NCBI GenBank assembly: GCA_037693485.1
Contig: CM075354.1
Location: 160,833,501-160,897,500, forward strand
Reading direction: 5' to 3'
DNA length: 64,000 bases
DNA from: Kitagawia praeruptora
Lineage: Eukaryota > Streptophyta > Magnoliopsida > Apiales > Apiaceae
A program made the translations under genes and the position numbers. The notes beneath the pieces are model-generated. The model had not been told where the DNA came from. It saw nothing but the letters and a program-made list of their open reading frames with translations, and did no database searches. Below are positions 10,917 to 20,861 of this stretch, in pieces (position 1 is the stretch's first letter; each line of letters begins with the position of its first letter).

Positions 10917-12564
10917 AGGTTGAAAACAGTTGGGGGTGCTTTTCACGCATCGCGCTCTCTAGTTCCCATGTTGATTCTTCGACATTCTGATTCCTCCACA
11001 AGACTCTCACTAGTTTGACAACCTTGTTCCTCAGCACCTGTTCTTTTCTATCCATGATTTCTACGGGTTGCTCCACATATGTTAAGTCTGGTTGCAGATC
11101 CACTTGATCATGTTCTATCACATGTCGGAAGTCGGTATGGTAGGGTCGTAGCATGGACACATGAAACACATTATGTACTTGTTGTAAGCTCGGAGGTAAA
11201 GCCAATTCATAGGCTAACTTTCCAACTCGTTTCAAGATCTCAAAAGGTCCAATGAATCTCGGGCTGAGTTTCCCCTTCTTACCAAATCTCATCAATCCCT
11301 TCCACGGTGATACTTTCAACATCACGAACTCTCCTACCTCATATTCCTTATCTTTGCGGGACTGGTCCGCATACTTCTTCTGTCTGTCTTGGGCCGCTAC
11401 CAGCCGTCCTCTTATAAGCTCGATAGTTTCTCTTGTCTGTTGGACCAGTTCAGGCCCTAAAATCTTCCGTTCTCCTACCTCTTCCCAACACAATGGAGAC
11501 CGACATCTTCGTCCGTACAAAGCTTCGTATGGGGGCATGCCTATACTCGCATGGTAACTGTTGTTGTAGGAAAATTCGATCAATGGCAAGTGGTCGTCCC
11601 AACTTCCCTTGAAATCTATGGCACATACTCTCAACATGTCCTCGATGGTCTGGATGGTTCTCTCGCTCTGTCCGTCTGTTTGGGGATGGTATGCAGTACT
11701 CATGTTTAACTTAGTCCCCACACAATCCTGAAAACTCCTCCAGAACCTGGAGTTGAATCTTGGGTCTCTATCTGATACGATGCTCACAGGAACCCCATGT
11801 CTAACCACAATCTCCTTTAAGTAAATATCCACCAGCTTGTCGACGGTGTATCTCTCGTTGATTGGAAGAAAATGTGCTGACTTGGTCAATCTATCAATAA
11901 TTACCCAAATGGCGTCATGATTAGTCTTGGTCCTTGGTAATCCGACCACAAAGTCCATCGCAATCTGTTCCCACTTCCACTCGGGTATCTCTAAGGGTTG
12001 CAACAATCCACTGGGCCTCTGATGTTCGGCCTTCACTCTCTGACATGTCAAGCATTTACTTACCCACTCTGCTATGTCCTTCTTCATGTTTGGCCACCAA
12101 TAATATTCTTTCAAATCCCTATACATCTTGGTGCCTCCAGGATGAATCGAATACCTTGAACTATGAGCCTCTTGCAAAATCTCATCTTTCAATTCTTGAA
12201 CGTTCGGGATCCATATCCTAGATGCGTACCTCATAACTCCATTCCCGTCCTTCTCACACCTAATTTCTTCGCCAGTCAAAATTTTCTCCATCGAATTCTT
12301 TTCTTCTTCTATCTTCTTTTCCTGGCATAACTTAATCTTTTCTAGTAGCGGTGGTTGGACTTTTATTTCCATTAGACTCTCTTGGCCGATTCCTGGCAAC
12401 CTCACCTCAATCTCCAGCCTCTCGAGGTCCTTGATCACTTCGTCCACTGACGTTATCATCTTAATCTTCTCCTTTCGGCTAAGTGCATCGGCCACTACGT
12501 TGGCCTTCCCTGGGTGATAATGAATCTCACAATCATAATCCTTGATTAGCTCTAACCATCTCCT
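10915..12564 (-). CDS. Integrase with chromodomain (pol C-terminal part, element A)
   Basis: This continues the gag-pol frame after the TAG at 12565-12567 and stays open for about 550 codons to TGA at 10915. Counting from MADALSRKE (start at 12495), I see the HHCC zinc-binding region at ~111-151, the DDE catalytic triad at D181, D242 and E278 (35 residues between D and E), a GPF/Y-type module at ~415-435, and a chromodomain at ~485-525 (VLWRNQNVEESTWELE). Integrase joins the linear cDNA to chromosomal DNA; the chromodomain is known to steer chromoviruses towards heterochromatin. It can only be made as part of the polyprotein by read-through or supplied by an intact relative. There is no independent promoter or strong start signal. 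Domain identity is certain; activity is not. Confidence 0.93.
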   Translation of the reverse strand, partial: RRWLELIKDYDCEIHYHPGKANVVADALSRKEKIKMITSVDEVIKDLERLEIEVRLPGIGQESLMEIKVQPPLLEKIKLCQEKKIEEEKNSMEKILTGEEIRCEKDGNGVMRYASRIWIPNVQELKDEILQEAHSSRYSIHPGGTKMYRDLKEYYWWPNMKKDIAEWVSKCLTCQRVKAEHQRPSGLLQPLEIPEWKWEQIAMDFVVGLPRTKTNHDAIWVIIDRLTKSAHFLPINERYTVDKLVDIYLKEIVVRHGVPVSIVSDRDPRFNSRFWRSFQDCVGTKLNMSTAYHPQTDGQSERTIQTIEDMLRVCAIDFKGSWDDHLPLIEFSYNNSYHASIGMPPYEALYGRRCRSPLCWEEVGERKILGPELVQQTRETIELIRGRLVAAQDRQKKYADQSRKDKEYEVGEFVMLKVSPWKGLMRFGKKGKLSPRFIGPFEILKRVGKLAYELALPPSLQQVHNVFHVSMLRPYHTDFRHVIEHDQVDLQPDLTYVEQPVEIMDRKEQVLRNKVVKLVRVLWRNQNVEESTWELESAMREKHPQLFST

Positions 12565-15500
12565 CTACCTCATGTTTAACTCTTTCTGAGTGAATATGTA
12601 CTTTAAGCTCTTGTGATCCGTGTAGATTTCACACTTTTCTCCGTAAAGATAATGTCTCCAGATCTTCAAAGCAAAGACTATCGCTGCTAATTCCAAATCA
12701 TGGGTGGGGTATCTTACCTCATATTCTTTAAGTTGTCTGGACGCATACGCAATCACCTTACCGTGCTGCATAAGCACACACCCTAAACCTTTATGGGACG
12801 CGTCGCTGTAAATCACAAAATCTCCCTTATCATCGGGTAGGGCTAGTACTGGTGCTGTCACCAACCTCTTTTTCAACTCTTGAAAGCTCTCTTCGCATTT
12901 CTCAGTCCACACAAACTTCTCGGTCTTGCGAGTTAGCCGGGTCAAAGGGGCTGCTATCTTGGCAAAGTCTTGGACAAATCTCCTATAGTAGCCGGCCAAT
13001 CCTATGAAACTTCTCACCTCTGTCGGAGTGGTTGGTCTCTCCCAATTTGATACGGCCTCTATTTTGGCTGGGTCCACTAGGATGCCTTGTTCGCTAATCA
13101 CATGCCCCAAAAACTGAACTTCCTTCAACCAAAATTCACACTTCGAGAACTTAGCGTACAACTTTTCTTCTCTTAATGCTCCCAATACAATCCTCAAATG
13201 CTCTGCATGTTCCTCTTTCGTCTTGGAATAAATTAAGATGTCATCGATGAAGACTATAACACACTTGTCCAGGTACTTCTTGAAGACTCGATTCATTAAG
13301 TCCATGAAAGCTGCGGGTGCATTCGTTAACCCAAACGACATTACTAAAAACTCATAGTGTCCGTACCGGGTGCGAAAGGCCGTCTTTGGTATATCTTCTG
13401 GTTTAATCTTTAACTGGTGATACCCGGTCCGCAAATCAATCTTAGAGAAATAAACTGCATCTTTCAATTGGTCAAACAGGTCATCTATCCTGGGCAAGGG
13501 ATACTTATTCTTGATGGTCACCTTATTCAACTCCCTGTAATCTATGCATAATCTCATACTGCCATCCTTCTTTTTCACGAATAGCACCGGGGCTCCCCAC
13601 GGTGACACACTAGGTCTTATCATCCCTTTATCCAACAGCTCTTGCAATTGGGTGGCCAACTCTTTCATCTCCACTGGGGCTAGCCTATACGGGGCCTTTG
13701 AAATTGGGGCCGTGCCCGGAACTAAATCTATAGCGAACTCGATGTCTCTATCAGGTGGTAGTCCTGGAAGATCATCCGGAAATACGTCCGCGAACTCATT
13801 AACGACTGGGATTTCCTGTAGGCTGGGTGCCTCCTTCTTGGTATCCTTTACATAGGCTAGATAGGCTTCGCATCCCTTACGTAACAGCCTTTTAGCTTGA
13901 ATCATAGTCAGGAATTTTTGGGTTTGTCGTTTTCCACTAAACACTACTTCCTTATCCCCTGGCAGTCTTAGACTCACTTTCTTCTTCACGCAATCAATCT
14001 GAGCTCCATGGGTTGTCAACCAATCCATACCTATTATTACGTCAAACTCCCCTAATTGAAAAGGTATTAAATCTATCCGAAAGTGTCGCCCTTCTATTTC
14101 TAGGTCGCAACCTGGACAAACTTGGTTAACAGGAATAATTTCATGATTAGCTATCTCTACTTGCAGTCTGTCTCGCAGTGGTTCAGTCTTAAGGCCTAAC
14201 TGACTTACAAAATCTAGAGATATGAAAGACTTGGTGGCTCCCGAATCAAATAAAACATTCGCATTAACTGAGTTGAGTGGTAGGGTACCTGCGATCACAT
14301 CCGTGTTCCTCACGGCATCTTGCACAGTCATGTTAAAAGTTCTTGCAGTAGGGGCCCTGTTAGAAGCAGTTCCACTCACTCTTGACGCAGCTGGCCCAGA
14401 GGACATACATTCCCTCATTCGGTGCCCTGGTTTCCCACACTTGAAGCAATTACCTCCGGCACTGGTGTTGTTACTAGTTCCTCGACAGGTGTTAGCATAA
14501 TGTCCTGTCAGCCCACACTTGAAGCACTTCACATCTTGCAGATTACACACGCCCGCATGTTTCCTTCCACATTTATTGCATTCCGGGAGTGGGGCTCGGG
14601 GTGGGGTAGAGTACGATGATCCCTGGGGTCGGCCGCTCTGGCCCACACTCCAACTTTCCGCTCTCTTGTTTCCAAAGTTTCCGCTGGGTTGGGACATTGT
14701 TCCTCGCTTAAATTTGCTTGGAAAGCTACCTCCCGCAGAGTTCCCCTTTCGACTATCAAACTTCCTCTTCCTTCCCTCTCTCTCCTTCTGCATCTGTTCG
14801 CCTCCAGCCTCAACAATCGATGCTTTCTGTACCAGGGTGGCATAGTCTGTCAGCTCAAGAACCGCCACACGATTCTGAATCCATTGCTTTAGCCCCAATT
14901 GAAACCTTCGGGCCCTCTTCACCTCAGAGTTCACATATTCCGGCACAAACCTTGACAGCTCAGTAAATCTTGCCTCATACTCGGCCACCATCATGTTACC
15001 TTGCTTGAGTTCCAAAAATTTCAGCTCCATTTGTGTTTCCATGAACCTAGGGAAATACTTTTCTAAGAACAACTCGCTAAACCTCTCCCAGGTCACCACA
15101 CCTCTTCCCTCCAAATTCTTTTTGGCTTCCCACCAGTAGTTTGCCTCACCCTTCAGCAGATAGGTGGCGAAAACAGTTTTCTGCTCTTCAGCGACTCCTA
15201 GTATCTCAAAAGATTTTTCCATTTCTTTCAGCCAGGCTCTTGCCTCGACTGGGTCCGCAGTTCCCTTAAACTCAGGGGGTTTCAGAGATTTGAAATTCCG
15301 AAAGGCATTGGCGTTGGCATTGTTGGGTGATGGCTGAACCGGGGGACGGTCCAAGTTCTGCCTAAGTAGGTCCATGAATCGCTCCATAGGGTCTCTCCTT
15401 TGGTTTTCCACCTCCAGGGTATCATCTTCAGCTTCCTCTTCATCATACTCAGAGTTATCAAACAGGTTATAGTCACTACCTTCATCCTCGCTCAGGTTCT

Positions 15501-15603
15501 GATCCTCTCTCTCTCGGTTTTGGTGGCCTTCCGGCCCATGGTGGCTACCCTGGCCTTCAGAGCTGGCCGGGTGAGCTCGAGTGTTCATTCTTCTGGGTGG
15601 CAT
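12565..15603 (-). CDS. Gag-protease-RT-RNase H polyprotein, ended by premature TAG (element A)
   Basis: I start it at the ATG at 15603 (MPPRRMNTR); the open frame extends a little upstream without ATG. From that start (1012 residues): gag capsid-like domain ~95-255, zinc knuckles CFKCGLTGHYANTC at ~360 and CFKCGKPGHRMREC at ~386 with a third, atypical Cys cluster before them, aspartic protease DSGAT at ~453, RT ~640-830 with catalytic FIDD at ~785, and RNase H with YSDAS at ~930 to the end. The TAG at 12565-12567 replaces what is CAG (Gln) in related elements; beyond it the same frame continues into integrase without any other lesion. CAG to TAG is a C-to-T change at a CHG site, typical of methylated plant DNA. 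The protein builds virus-like particles, matures them and copies the RNA. Confidence 0.93.
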   Translation of the reverse strand: MPPRRMNTRAHPASSEGQGSHHGPEGHQNREREDQNLSEDEGSDYNLFDNSEYDEEEAEDDTLEVENQRRDPMERFMDLLRQNLDRPPVQPSPNNANANAFRNFKSLKPPEFKGTADPVEARAWLKEMEKSFEILGVAEEQKTVFATYLLKGEANYWWEAKKNLEGRGVVTWERFSELFLEKYFPRFMETQMELKFLELKQGNMMVAEYEARFTELSRFVPEYVNSEVKRARRFQLGLKQWIQNRVAVLELTDYATLVQKASIVEAGGEQMQKEREGRKRKFDSRKGNSAGGSFPSKFKRGTMSQPSGNFGNKRAESWSVGQSGRPQGSSYSTPPRAPLPECNKCGRKHAGVCNLQDVKCFKCGLTGHYANTCRGTSNNTSAGGNCFKCGKPGHRMRECMSSGPAASRVSGTASNRAPTARTFNMTVQDAVRNTDVIAGTLPLNSVNANVLFDSGATKSFISLDFVSQLGLKTEPLRDRLQVEIANHEIIPVNQVCPGCDLEIEGRHFRIDLIPFQLGEFDVIIGMDWLTTHGAQIDCVKKKVSLRLPGDKEVVFSGKRQTQKFLTMIQAKRLLRKGCEAYLAYVKDTKKEAPSLQEIPVVNEFADVFPDDLPGLPPDRDIEFAIDLVPGTAPISKAPYRLAPVEMKELATQLQELLDKGMIRPSVSPWGAPVLFVKKKDGSMRLCIDYRELNKVTIKNKYPLPRIDDLFDQLKDAVYFSKIDLRTGYHQLKIKPEDIPKTAFRTRYGHYEFLVMSFGLTNAPAAFMDLMNRVFKKYLDKCVIVFIDDILIYSKTKEEHAEHLRIVLGALREEKLYAKFSKCEFWLKEVQFLGHVISEQGILVDPAKIEAVSNWERPTTPTEVRSFIGLAGYYRRFVQDFAKIAAPLTRLTRKTEKFVWTEKCEESFQELKKRLVTAPVLALPDDKGDFVIYSDASHKGLGCVLMQHGKVIAYASRQLKEYEVRYPTHDLELAAIVFALKIWRHYLYGEKCEIYTDHKSLKYIFTQKELNMR

Positions 15604-15857
15604 GATTCTGATAATAAGACAAAAATGGGTTAGGGTTTTCAATTATTTGACCGTATTTAGAGAAGTCAGGAACGTATTGTTCCTCCTTACACAGGGTTAA
15701 AATTTCGAAAGTCGTAGTGCTCTTATGATGGCGATAAACTGTAAAAACTTTTTAGGGGAAGTCGTTACGTGGTTCGAAAACATTTGTAGGAATTTCCAAA
15801 ATTTCGAAGCTCCGCAATCTGTAGAAATATTTTCAAAAATTTTAAATAACTAAAACC

Positions 15858-15893
<36 letters not shown>

Positions 15894-16382
15894 AAAGGTT
15901 TATTTTAGAAAAATCGTAGGAATATTTTGGAAAATGTGGAGAACAATTTGAAATCACATATCGTAAATTTGAAATAGCATGGTTGTACTTGGGGCTTGTA
16001 GCAGTTGTATAATCACAGTTGTATATCAAAACAGTAGAGCATGGCATCGGAATGTAAAGCAGTTGAGACAATATCAAGGAAACTGAAACTAAATAAGTAC
16101 GGTACAAGGGTGGTCACAAGTTCGGATGTTAGAGCCAAATACATAGTTCCGATGTCAAAGTCTAGCAAAAGTGGAACAAATACAAGTACATAATCCGAAT
16201 AGTCAAGGCTACACAAAAGTAGGGCTACATCCATACATACTATCTGAAGTCACATCTACATATATGTAGGTCAGTCTACTCATCCACTGGTCAGAAAGGA
16301 CGCCACTGCACAAGTCAACTGTCCCGCAAAATCGACACACTAATGTCATCTGAACCTAGGGGACTGAGCTATCAGTAACACA
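15604..16382 (-). other. Leader between extra ORF and gag (element A)
   Basis: About 780 bp without a supported gene. It holds a 34-base T-run (15859-15892; A-run in element sense). Short frames across it are low complexity. Confidence 0.6.
15859..15892. repeat. Poly(T) run, 34 bases
   Basis: An uninterrupted T homopolymer in the leader of element A; on the element's sense strand it is oligo(A) about 250 nt upstream of gag. Confidence 0.9.
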
Positions 16383-17093
16383 TCACGGGGCCGCACCGCG
16401 ACGGAGCAAGGCCCTCACTCGGGCAAATGCACGACGCACAACACGCCTAACATCCCTAGCCCGGATCACTCCGCCCCCGCGGATCCCTAATCCGAGAACC
16501 CTCTCGCGACTCCTCCTCTCAATCCTGTGGAGGCGAGCTCTAGTCCTCCTAGCAACAGTAGTCCTCATCTCAGCCTGGATCCTCAAGCGCGCCTCGCGCT
16601 CCTCCACTATCACCCTCCTCGCCTCGTTAAGTCGGGCCTCCGCAGAAAGTAAGTCTCGGGTCATGAACTGCACGACATAGGCGTGCTCAGCGCCCGACAC
16701 CGGGGGTAGGTCCAGTGGTGGGGGTGGCATAACAGGGACAGGAGCAGGAGCAGGGGTAGGGTCACGCTCCTCCTCGCTAGAAGTGTCCTCCTCGGGATCA
16801 TCATCATCAGAAGAAGTGAGGCTCAATAACTGTGGAGAGGGCGGGGGTGTCACAACACGGTCCTCACCGGATCGCACACTCTCCTCATCAGTGGCCACAG
16901 GGGAAGGGGTAACAGGCTCAGGCTCCATAAAGGGCTCCTCCTCGGGGTCCTCATCATCAGTATCCCCTAATATCGTAATCCAGGGGCCCAGCTCAGGGTC
17001 AGCATCAGTATCCTCAACAGGGTCCTCAGTCTCTCTCAGTAGTGCCTCATCATGCTCCCTCTCATAGGCCTCAGGGTCTGGTATATCCTCCAT
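16383..17093 (-). CDS. Extra ORF upstream of gag in element A, unknown function
   Basis: A 236-residue frame from ATG (17093) to TGA lies between PBS and gag on the sense strand. I do not recognise a family. The first ~110 residues are very acidic and rich in Pro and Ser (runs such as DTDDEDPEEEPFMEPEP and SSDDDDPEEDTSSEEE). A proline stretch follows (~115-130), then a helix-prone, strongly basic Arg-rich half (~145-236) that could form a coiled coil and bind nucleic acid. No Cys/His motif, signal peptide or membrane segment is seen. The GC content is clearly higher than in the surrounding LTRs. Additional ORFs are known in several plant LTR retrotransposons, mostly Ogre/Tat; one at this place in a Tekay-type element deserves attention. 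It may be translated first from the genomic RNA. Confidence 0.7.
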   Translation of the reverse strand: MEDIPDPEAYEREHDEALLRETEDPVEDTDADPELGPWITILGDTDDEDPEEEPFMEPEPVTPSPVATDEESVRSGEDRVVTPPPSPQLLSLTSSDDDDPEEDTSSEEERDPTPAPAPVPVMPPPPLDLPPVSGAEHAYVVQFMTRDLLSAEARLNEARRVIVEEREARLRIQAEMRTTVARRTRARLHRIERRSRERVLGLGIRGGGVIRARDVRRVVRRAFARVRALLRRGAAP

Positions 17094-17306
17094 CTACACA
17101 AGGGAAATAAGCTAGGTTACTAACCAAAAAGAAGGGTTTAAGAAGTAGTTCCCTCACGGGCCTTAGAAGTCAGGGCTATATCCGATAACCCGACTGTGAA
17201 CTCGATGAGAGCTCCAGGTATTAATGGGATTATTATTAGTGTTATATTATTCGTATTATTATGGTTGCTTTCCTAAATTACTATCGTTTCTGAGAACTGT
17301 AACCTT

Positions 17307-17320
17307 CTCTCTGATACCAT
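17307..17320 (-). promoter_or_regulatory. Primer binding site of element A (initiator tRNA-Met)
   Basis: On the minus strand, ATGGTATCAGAGAG lies three bases after the 5' LTR end. TGGTATCAGAG is the complement of the 3' end of plant initiator tRNA-Met, the usual primer of chromovirus first-strand synthesis. Confidence 0.9.
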
Positions 17321-17323
17321 TTC

Positions 17324-20300
17324 TGTGACGCCCCCAGATCCGGGGTCGGAGATCTAGGCGCTCACGGTCCATTTTCCATTATTATCATACTTGTTCTTGC
17401 ACACAATATAAATAAACAGCCATCGACCCCACAATAAACTCACACCGCACACACACACACACACACACAGGTTAGAGTCTCAGAAACGTCATACATTTGA
17501 TTAAGCAAAAGTAAAAGTTTTAGAGTTATTACAGACCGAATTAAATAGCATTTATGCTACCAGCAACACTTCGATATGAAGCGAAGTTGGCGGCTTGAAA
17601 GTTTGCTGCGGTACACTGCCTTGCACAGGTCATACTTATAAATAAAACGTACTAACAAAAGTTGCCGACCAATCCGGCTAATGGGGCCTACCGGTGGAAT
17701 CTCGACTGCAGCCTGGGGTCTAGTCACCTGCTTTCGAACAGTCTGACTGGTTCTTGCCATTTCTCTTAGCTGTTGTGTTTGTAAAATTTGAAAACAAGCA
17801 AGAGTGAGCAACTATAGCTCAGCAAGAATATATGTATAAGATAAGCAATATAACATTTCATATGTATAATAGTCATTAAACTCATTGTATCAATCAGTTA
17901 TAGAATCACTTGTCATTATTGGTAAATTTCAAAGGTGCACCAGTACGTGCCCTTGTTTTCAAAATAACCTTGCAGTTCTAGCTACTGCATAAAGTCAACA
18001 TCTTTCTCATCAAAATAGGACACTATCGGCAACTGGCACATAGGCCTAAGATGCAGTGTCAAAGCATTTTTCCAAAGTGGAGGATGGGACTGGAAGAAAA
18101 CATAAAACCTGACAGGGATTGACGATGATCAGTCGCCACATCCGAGTCCAATAATCCGCGGGTCTTCTCTACCGGTAGAAGGATAGAAACTACATCCGTA
18201 ACTATCCCCGAGTGAAAACTACATCCGTAATCACCCTCGATGAAAACTACATCCGTAATCATCCTTCGGCAACACCTGGGCCGGAATAAGTGATGGACCG
18301 CCTGGCTCACGGCCGCTTACACATCCCGGGAATCGTTCGTCAACGGTTCCCACACCTGCCAGAGTCCCTTTTTCTTTTTCTTTTTAAAAACCAGATTTTG
18401 ATTGAAAACAGAGTAGTTGTGGTTCGACATCAGTCGACCGATAATTCTTGAAATCATACAAGAAGCGAATCCTGACCGGGGGTTTTCGAAAAGGTTTTGA
18501 GTTCGAAAAAGTTCGAGTTTGAAAGTATTAAAAGGTATCTTGGATTAACTTTGTTTTTAAAATAGTGAACAATAATTATTAAATGATATTTTAAGATTTA
18601 ATATTAATAATTAATAAAATAATTATTTAATAAATAAACTTTCAATCCAAGATAGGGTTTCGAGTATTTACGAAGATATAATAATAGTTATTTGAATATA
18701 CGATACCACCCGAATGACCCTTCGGGTTTTCGCAATATAGATACGATATAATAATATACCGCTCCCCGGTCAATAGTACATACGGACCGCTACGACCTCT
18801 ATTGCTAGAGTCGTTGTCCGAAGAAAACATTTCAATCTAAGTTCAAGGGGTAAAAGCATACATGTACTTGTTCAATCTCAATTGCTTCAATACTTCGATA
18901 AACATAGCATTTGATATAATTTGAAAACTACAAACACAACAGTGAAAATCCTTGTATATGTATAAGTTTTGAAAAGTAAACTTGCCTTGGTTTGGTTGGG
19001 GTGGTCGAGCGTATGAATTCGAACGATCTATACATAAACAATAATCGTTCGTTAGTACCTTAACAATTTCTCTTTAATTACGGGGTTTAGGGGGGGTACG
19101 AAATTAACTTAATAACTCCGTCTTATGACTCTCTAGCCCCACTATAGGTTCATGTCATCACTCGATCACGATCGTCACTTATTCGACCTAATTTAATTAC
19201 CACGCTCGAATCATAATCATTAACTTAGAATTTTGGTCCACTAATCGACTTTTTCCCTTGCGCGAATTTTACTCTATCATTTTTATAAAATCCAAAAATT
19301 CATATTTTAATCCAATTCTTTTTGGGTAGCCTTCACCACTGTATTTCCTAGCTTCTCTAATTTTTCCATGATCCCAAATAATTTTTAAGGTGTTTAAACA
19401 AGGTTCACAAGAGGGTCACTTAGTGCAGTCCATAGTCCAGAAACACAACTCACTCTTTCGGCTATAACTTAAAATCTATACATCACAAAATTATGAACCT
19501 TACATATTCAGAAACTACAGATCAAGACCTTTCCAACAATATAAGGTAGGTGTTCAGGGGATCAGTTTAAGGGTTCCGAATCACAGTTTCAAAAAGGGGT
19601 CAGTGCAGATTGTCCAACAACTCCTTTACCACAAGTCATGTCTCTTCTCAAAAATTCCACCAACTCCAAAAATCATCACAAACTCCCAACAAAATTCTCA
19701 TACACTTATGAGACCTCATACCACATAAAAATAATTTTCAATATGACAATAACCATCAACATCCATGATTTTTCATAAATCAAACTATAATCAACCCTTT
19801 TGTGCACCAATCTTTTAGATCTACTAATACTAAGCAATGTTCTTGCCATGGCTACTAAGGGTTAGAATTTATACCTTCCTTGAAGCTCTTAGTAACTTAA
19901 CAAAGCTTGAAATACTCTCCAAACACCTTGGTTGATCAATCTATGGCTTGATCTTCAAGATCCAACAAACAAGAACAATAAGAGTTACTATTCACCTAGA
20001 ACTTTAAGAATTTATAACTAGAAAACTAATGGATAAAAAGGGTTGAAATTCATAGCATACCTTCCTTATATGATGTAGAGTACCTAGGATTTTTGTCTTG
20101 AATTTAGAGTGATGAGAAGTGGGGAGAAGAAGAAATTTTCTTCTCCTTTTTTGCCTTTGGCCGAGAGCTCTCAAAAGGGGGGGGGGAGTTGTTTTGTTTT
20201 CTTTTGTGTTGGATGAATAAGTGGTGTGAGATGAGGTTGGGTAATATGTAGTAGTGTAAGTATATGCATGTACAACATAAGTATGGCTAGAGGTATGGCC

Positions 20301-20856
20301 ATGGTACTTGTTGTCTCCACCTTTTTAAAAAGTAAGCCAACTAGCTACTAACTAGATTCTTGTAGTTTAGTTTGTTTCTAACTAGCTACCAACTACTTGG
20401 TTCTAATCTTAGACTAGGTGGTTTGCATGGAATTTGCATGGGATGCATGAAATCTTGCCACCTTGCATGGTTAGTAGGTATTTTCCAATTTCCAAAATTT
20501 TCTAAATAAATCTTAAACATTTTTGGTGGAGTTTTTCCTTCGATATTCTTTCTAAAATCCAACTTCCTAATTTTAAGTATATATATAGTTCCTTGGTTCT
20601 CAAAATAATAAAACCATGATCTTGTCGTAGTATTCGTATTTATCGATACCCCGGAAATGTACGAAAATAATAAAATAGAATTTTGCGAAATCCGTCGACA
20701 TTTACATACACTTATTTTCCATAAGGGAACATAATATCATTACAAATCTTCATTTATCCGTCATTCATATATGGGGGTGGGATTCACTTCTCTTACATAA
20801 CAAAGTTACTATTCATTCCGTCTACTCCAATAATATCAAAAATCAGGGTTCTTACA
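17324..20856 (-). repeat. 5' LTR of element A
   Basis: 3,533 bp, near-identical partner of 7348-10881. It should contain the promoter and RNA start of the element. It ends at the target duplication TTTCG (20857-20861). Confidence 0.95.
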
Positions 20857-20861
20857 TTTCG

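Larger units (their letters stand above)
7348..20856 (-). mobile_element. Element A: young Tekay/Del-type chromovirus (Ty3/gypsy)
   Basis: This is a complete 13.5 kb LTR retrotransposon on the minus strand, flanked by the 5-bp target duplication TTTCG (7343-7347 and 20857-20861). Order in its own direction: 5' LTR 20856-17324, PBS, extra ORF, gag-pol, hairpin, PPT, 3' LTR 10881-7348. The LTRs are near identical: by eye I found two substitutions and a G-run length change in 3.53 kb, so insertion was recent. Long LTRs, an initiator-Met-tRNA PBS and a C-terminal chromodomain fit the Tekay/Del clade. One in-frame TAG separates RNase H from integrase, so this copy is probably not autonomous today. 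It sits inside the LTR of element C. Confidence 0.95.

Noticed and set aside
14222..14966. Overlapping plus-strand frames of 65-108 codons across gag
   Set aside because: They are antisense shadows of the gag-pol gene of element A.
12565..15642. Gag start at 15642
   Set aside because: That codon is TTG; the first ATG in frame is at 15603 and gives the MPPRR start common in plant gypsy gag proteins.
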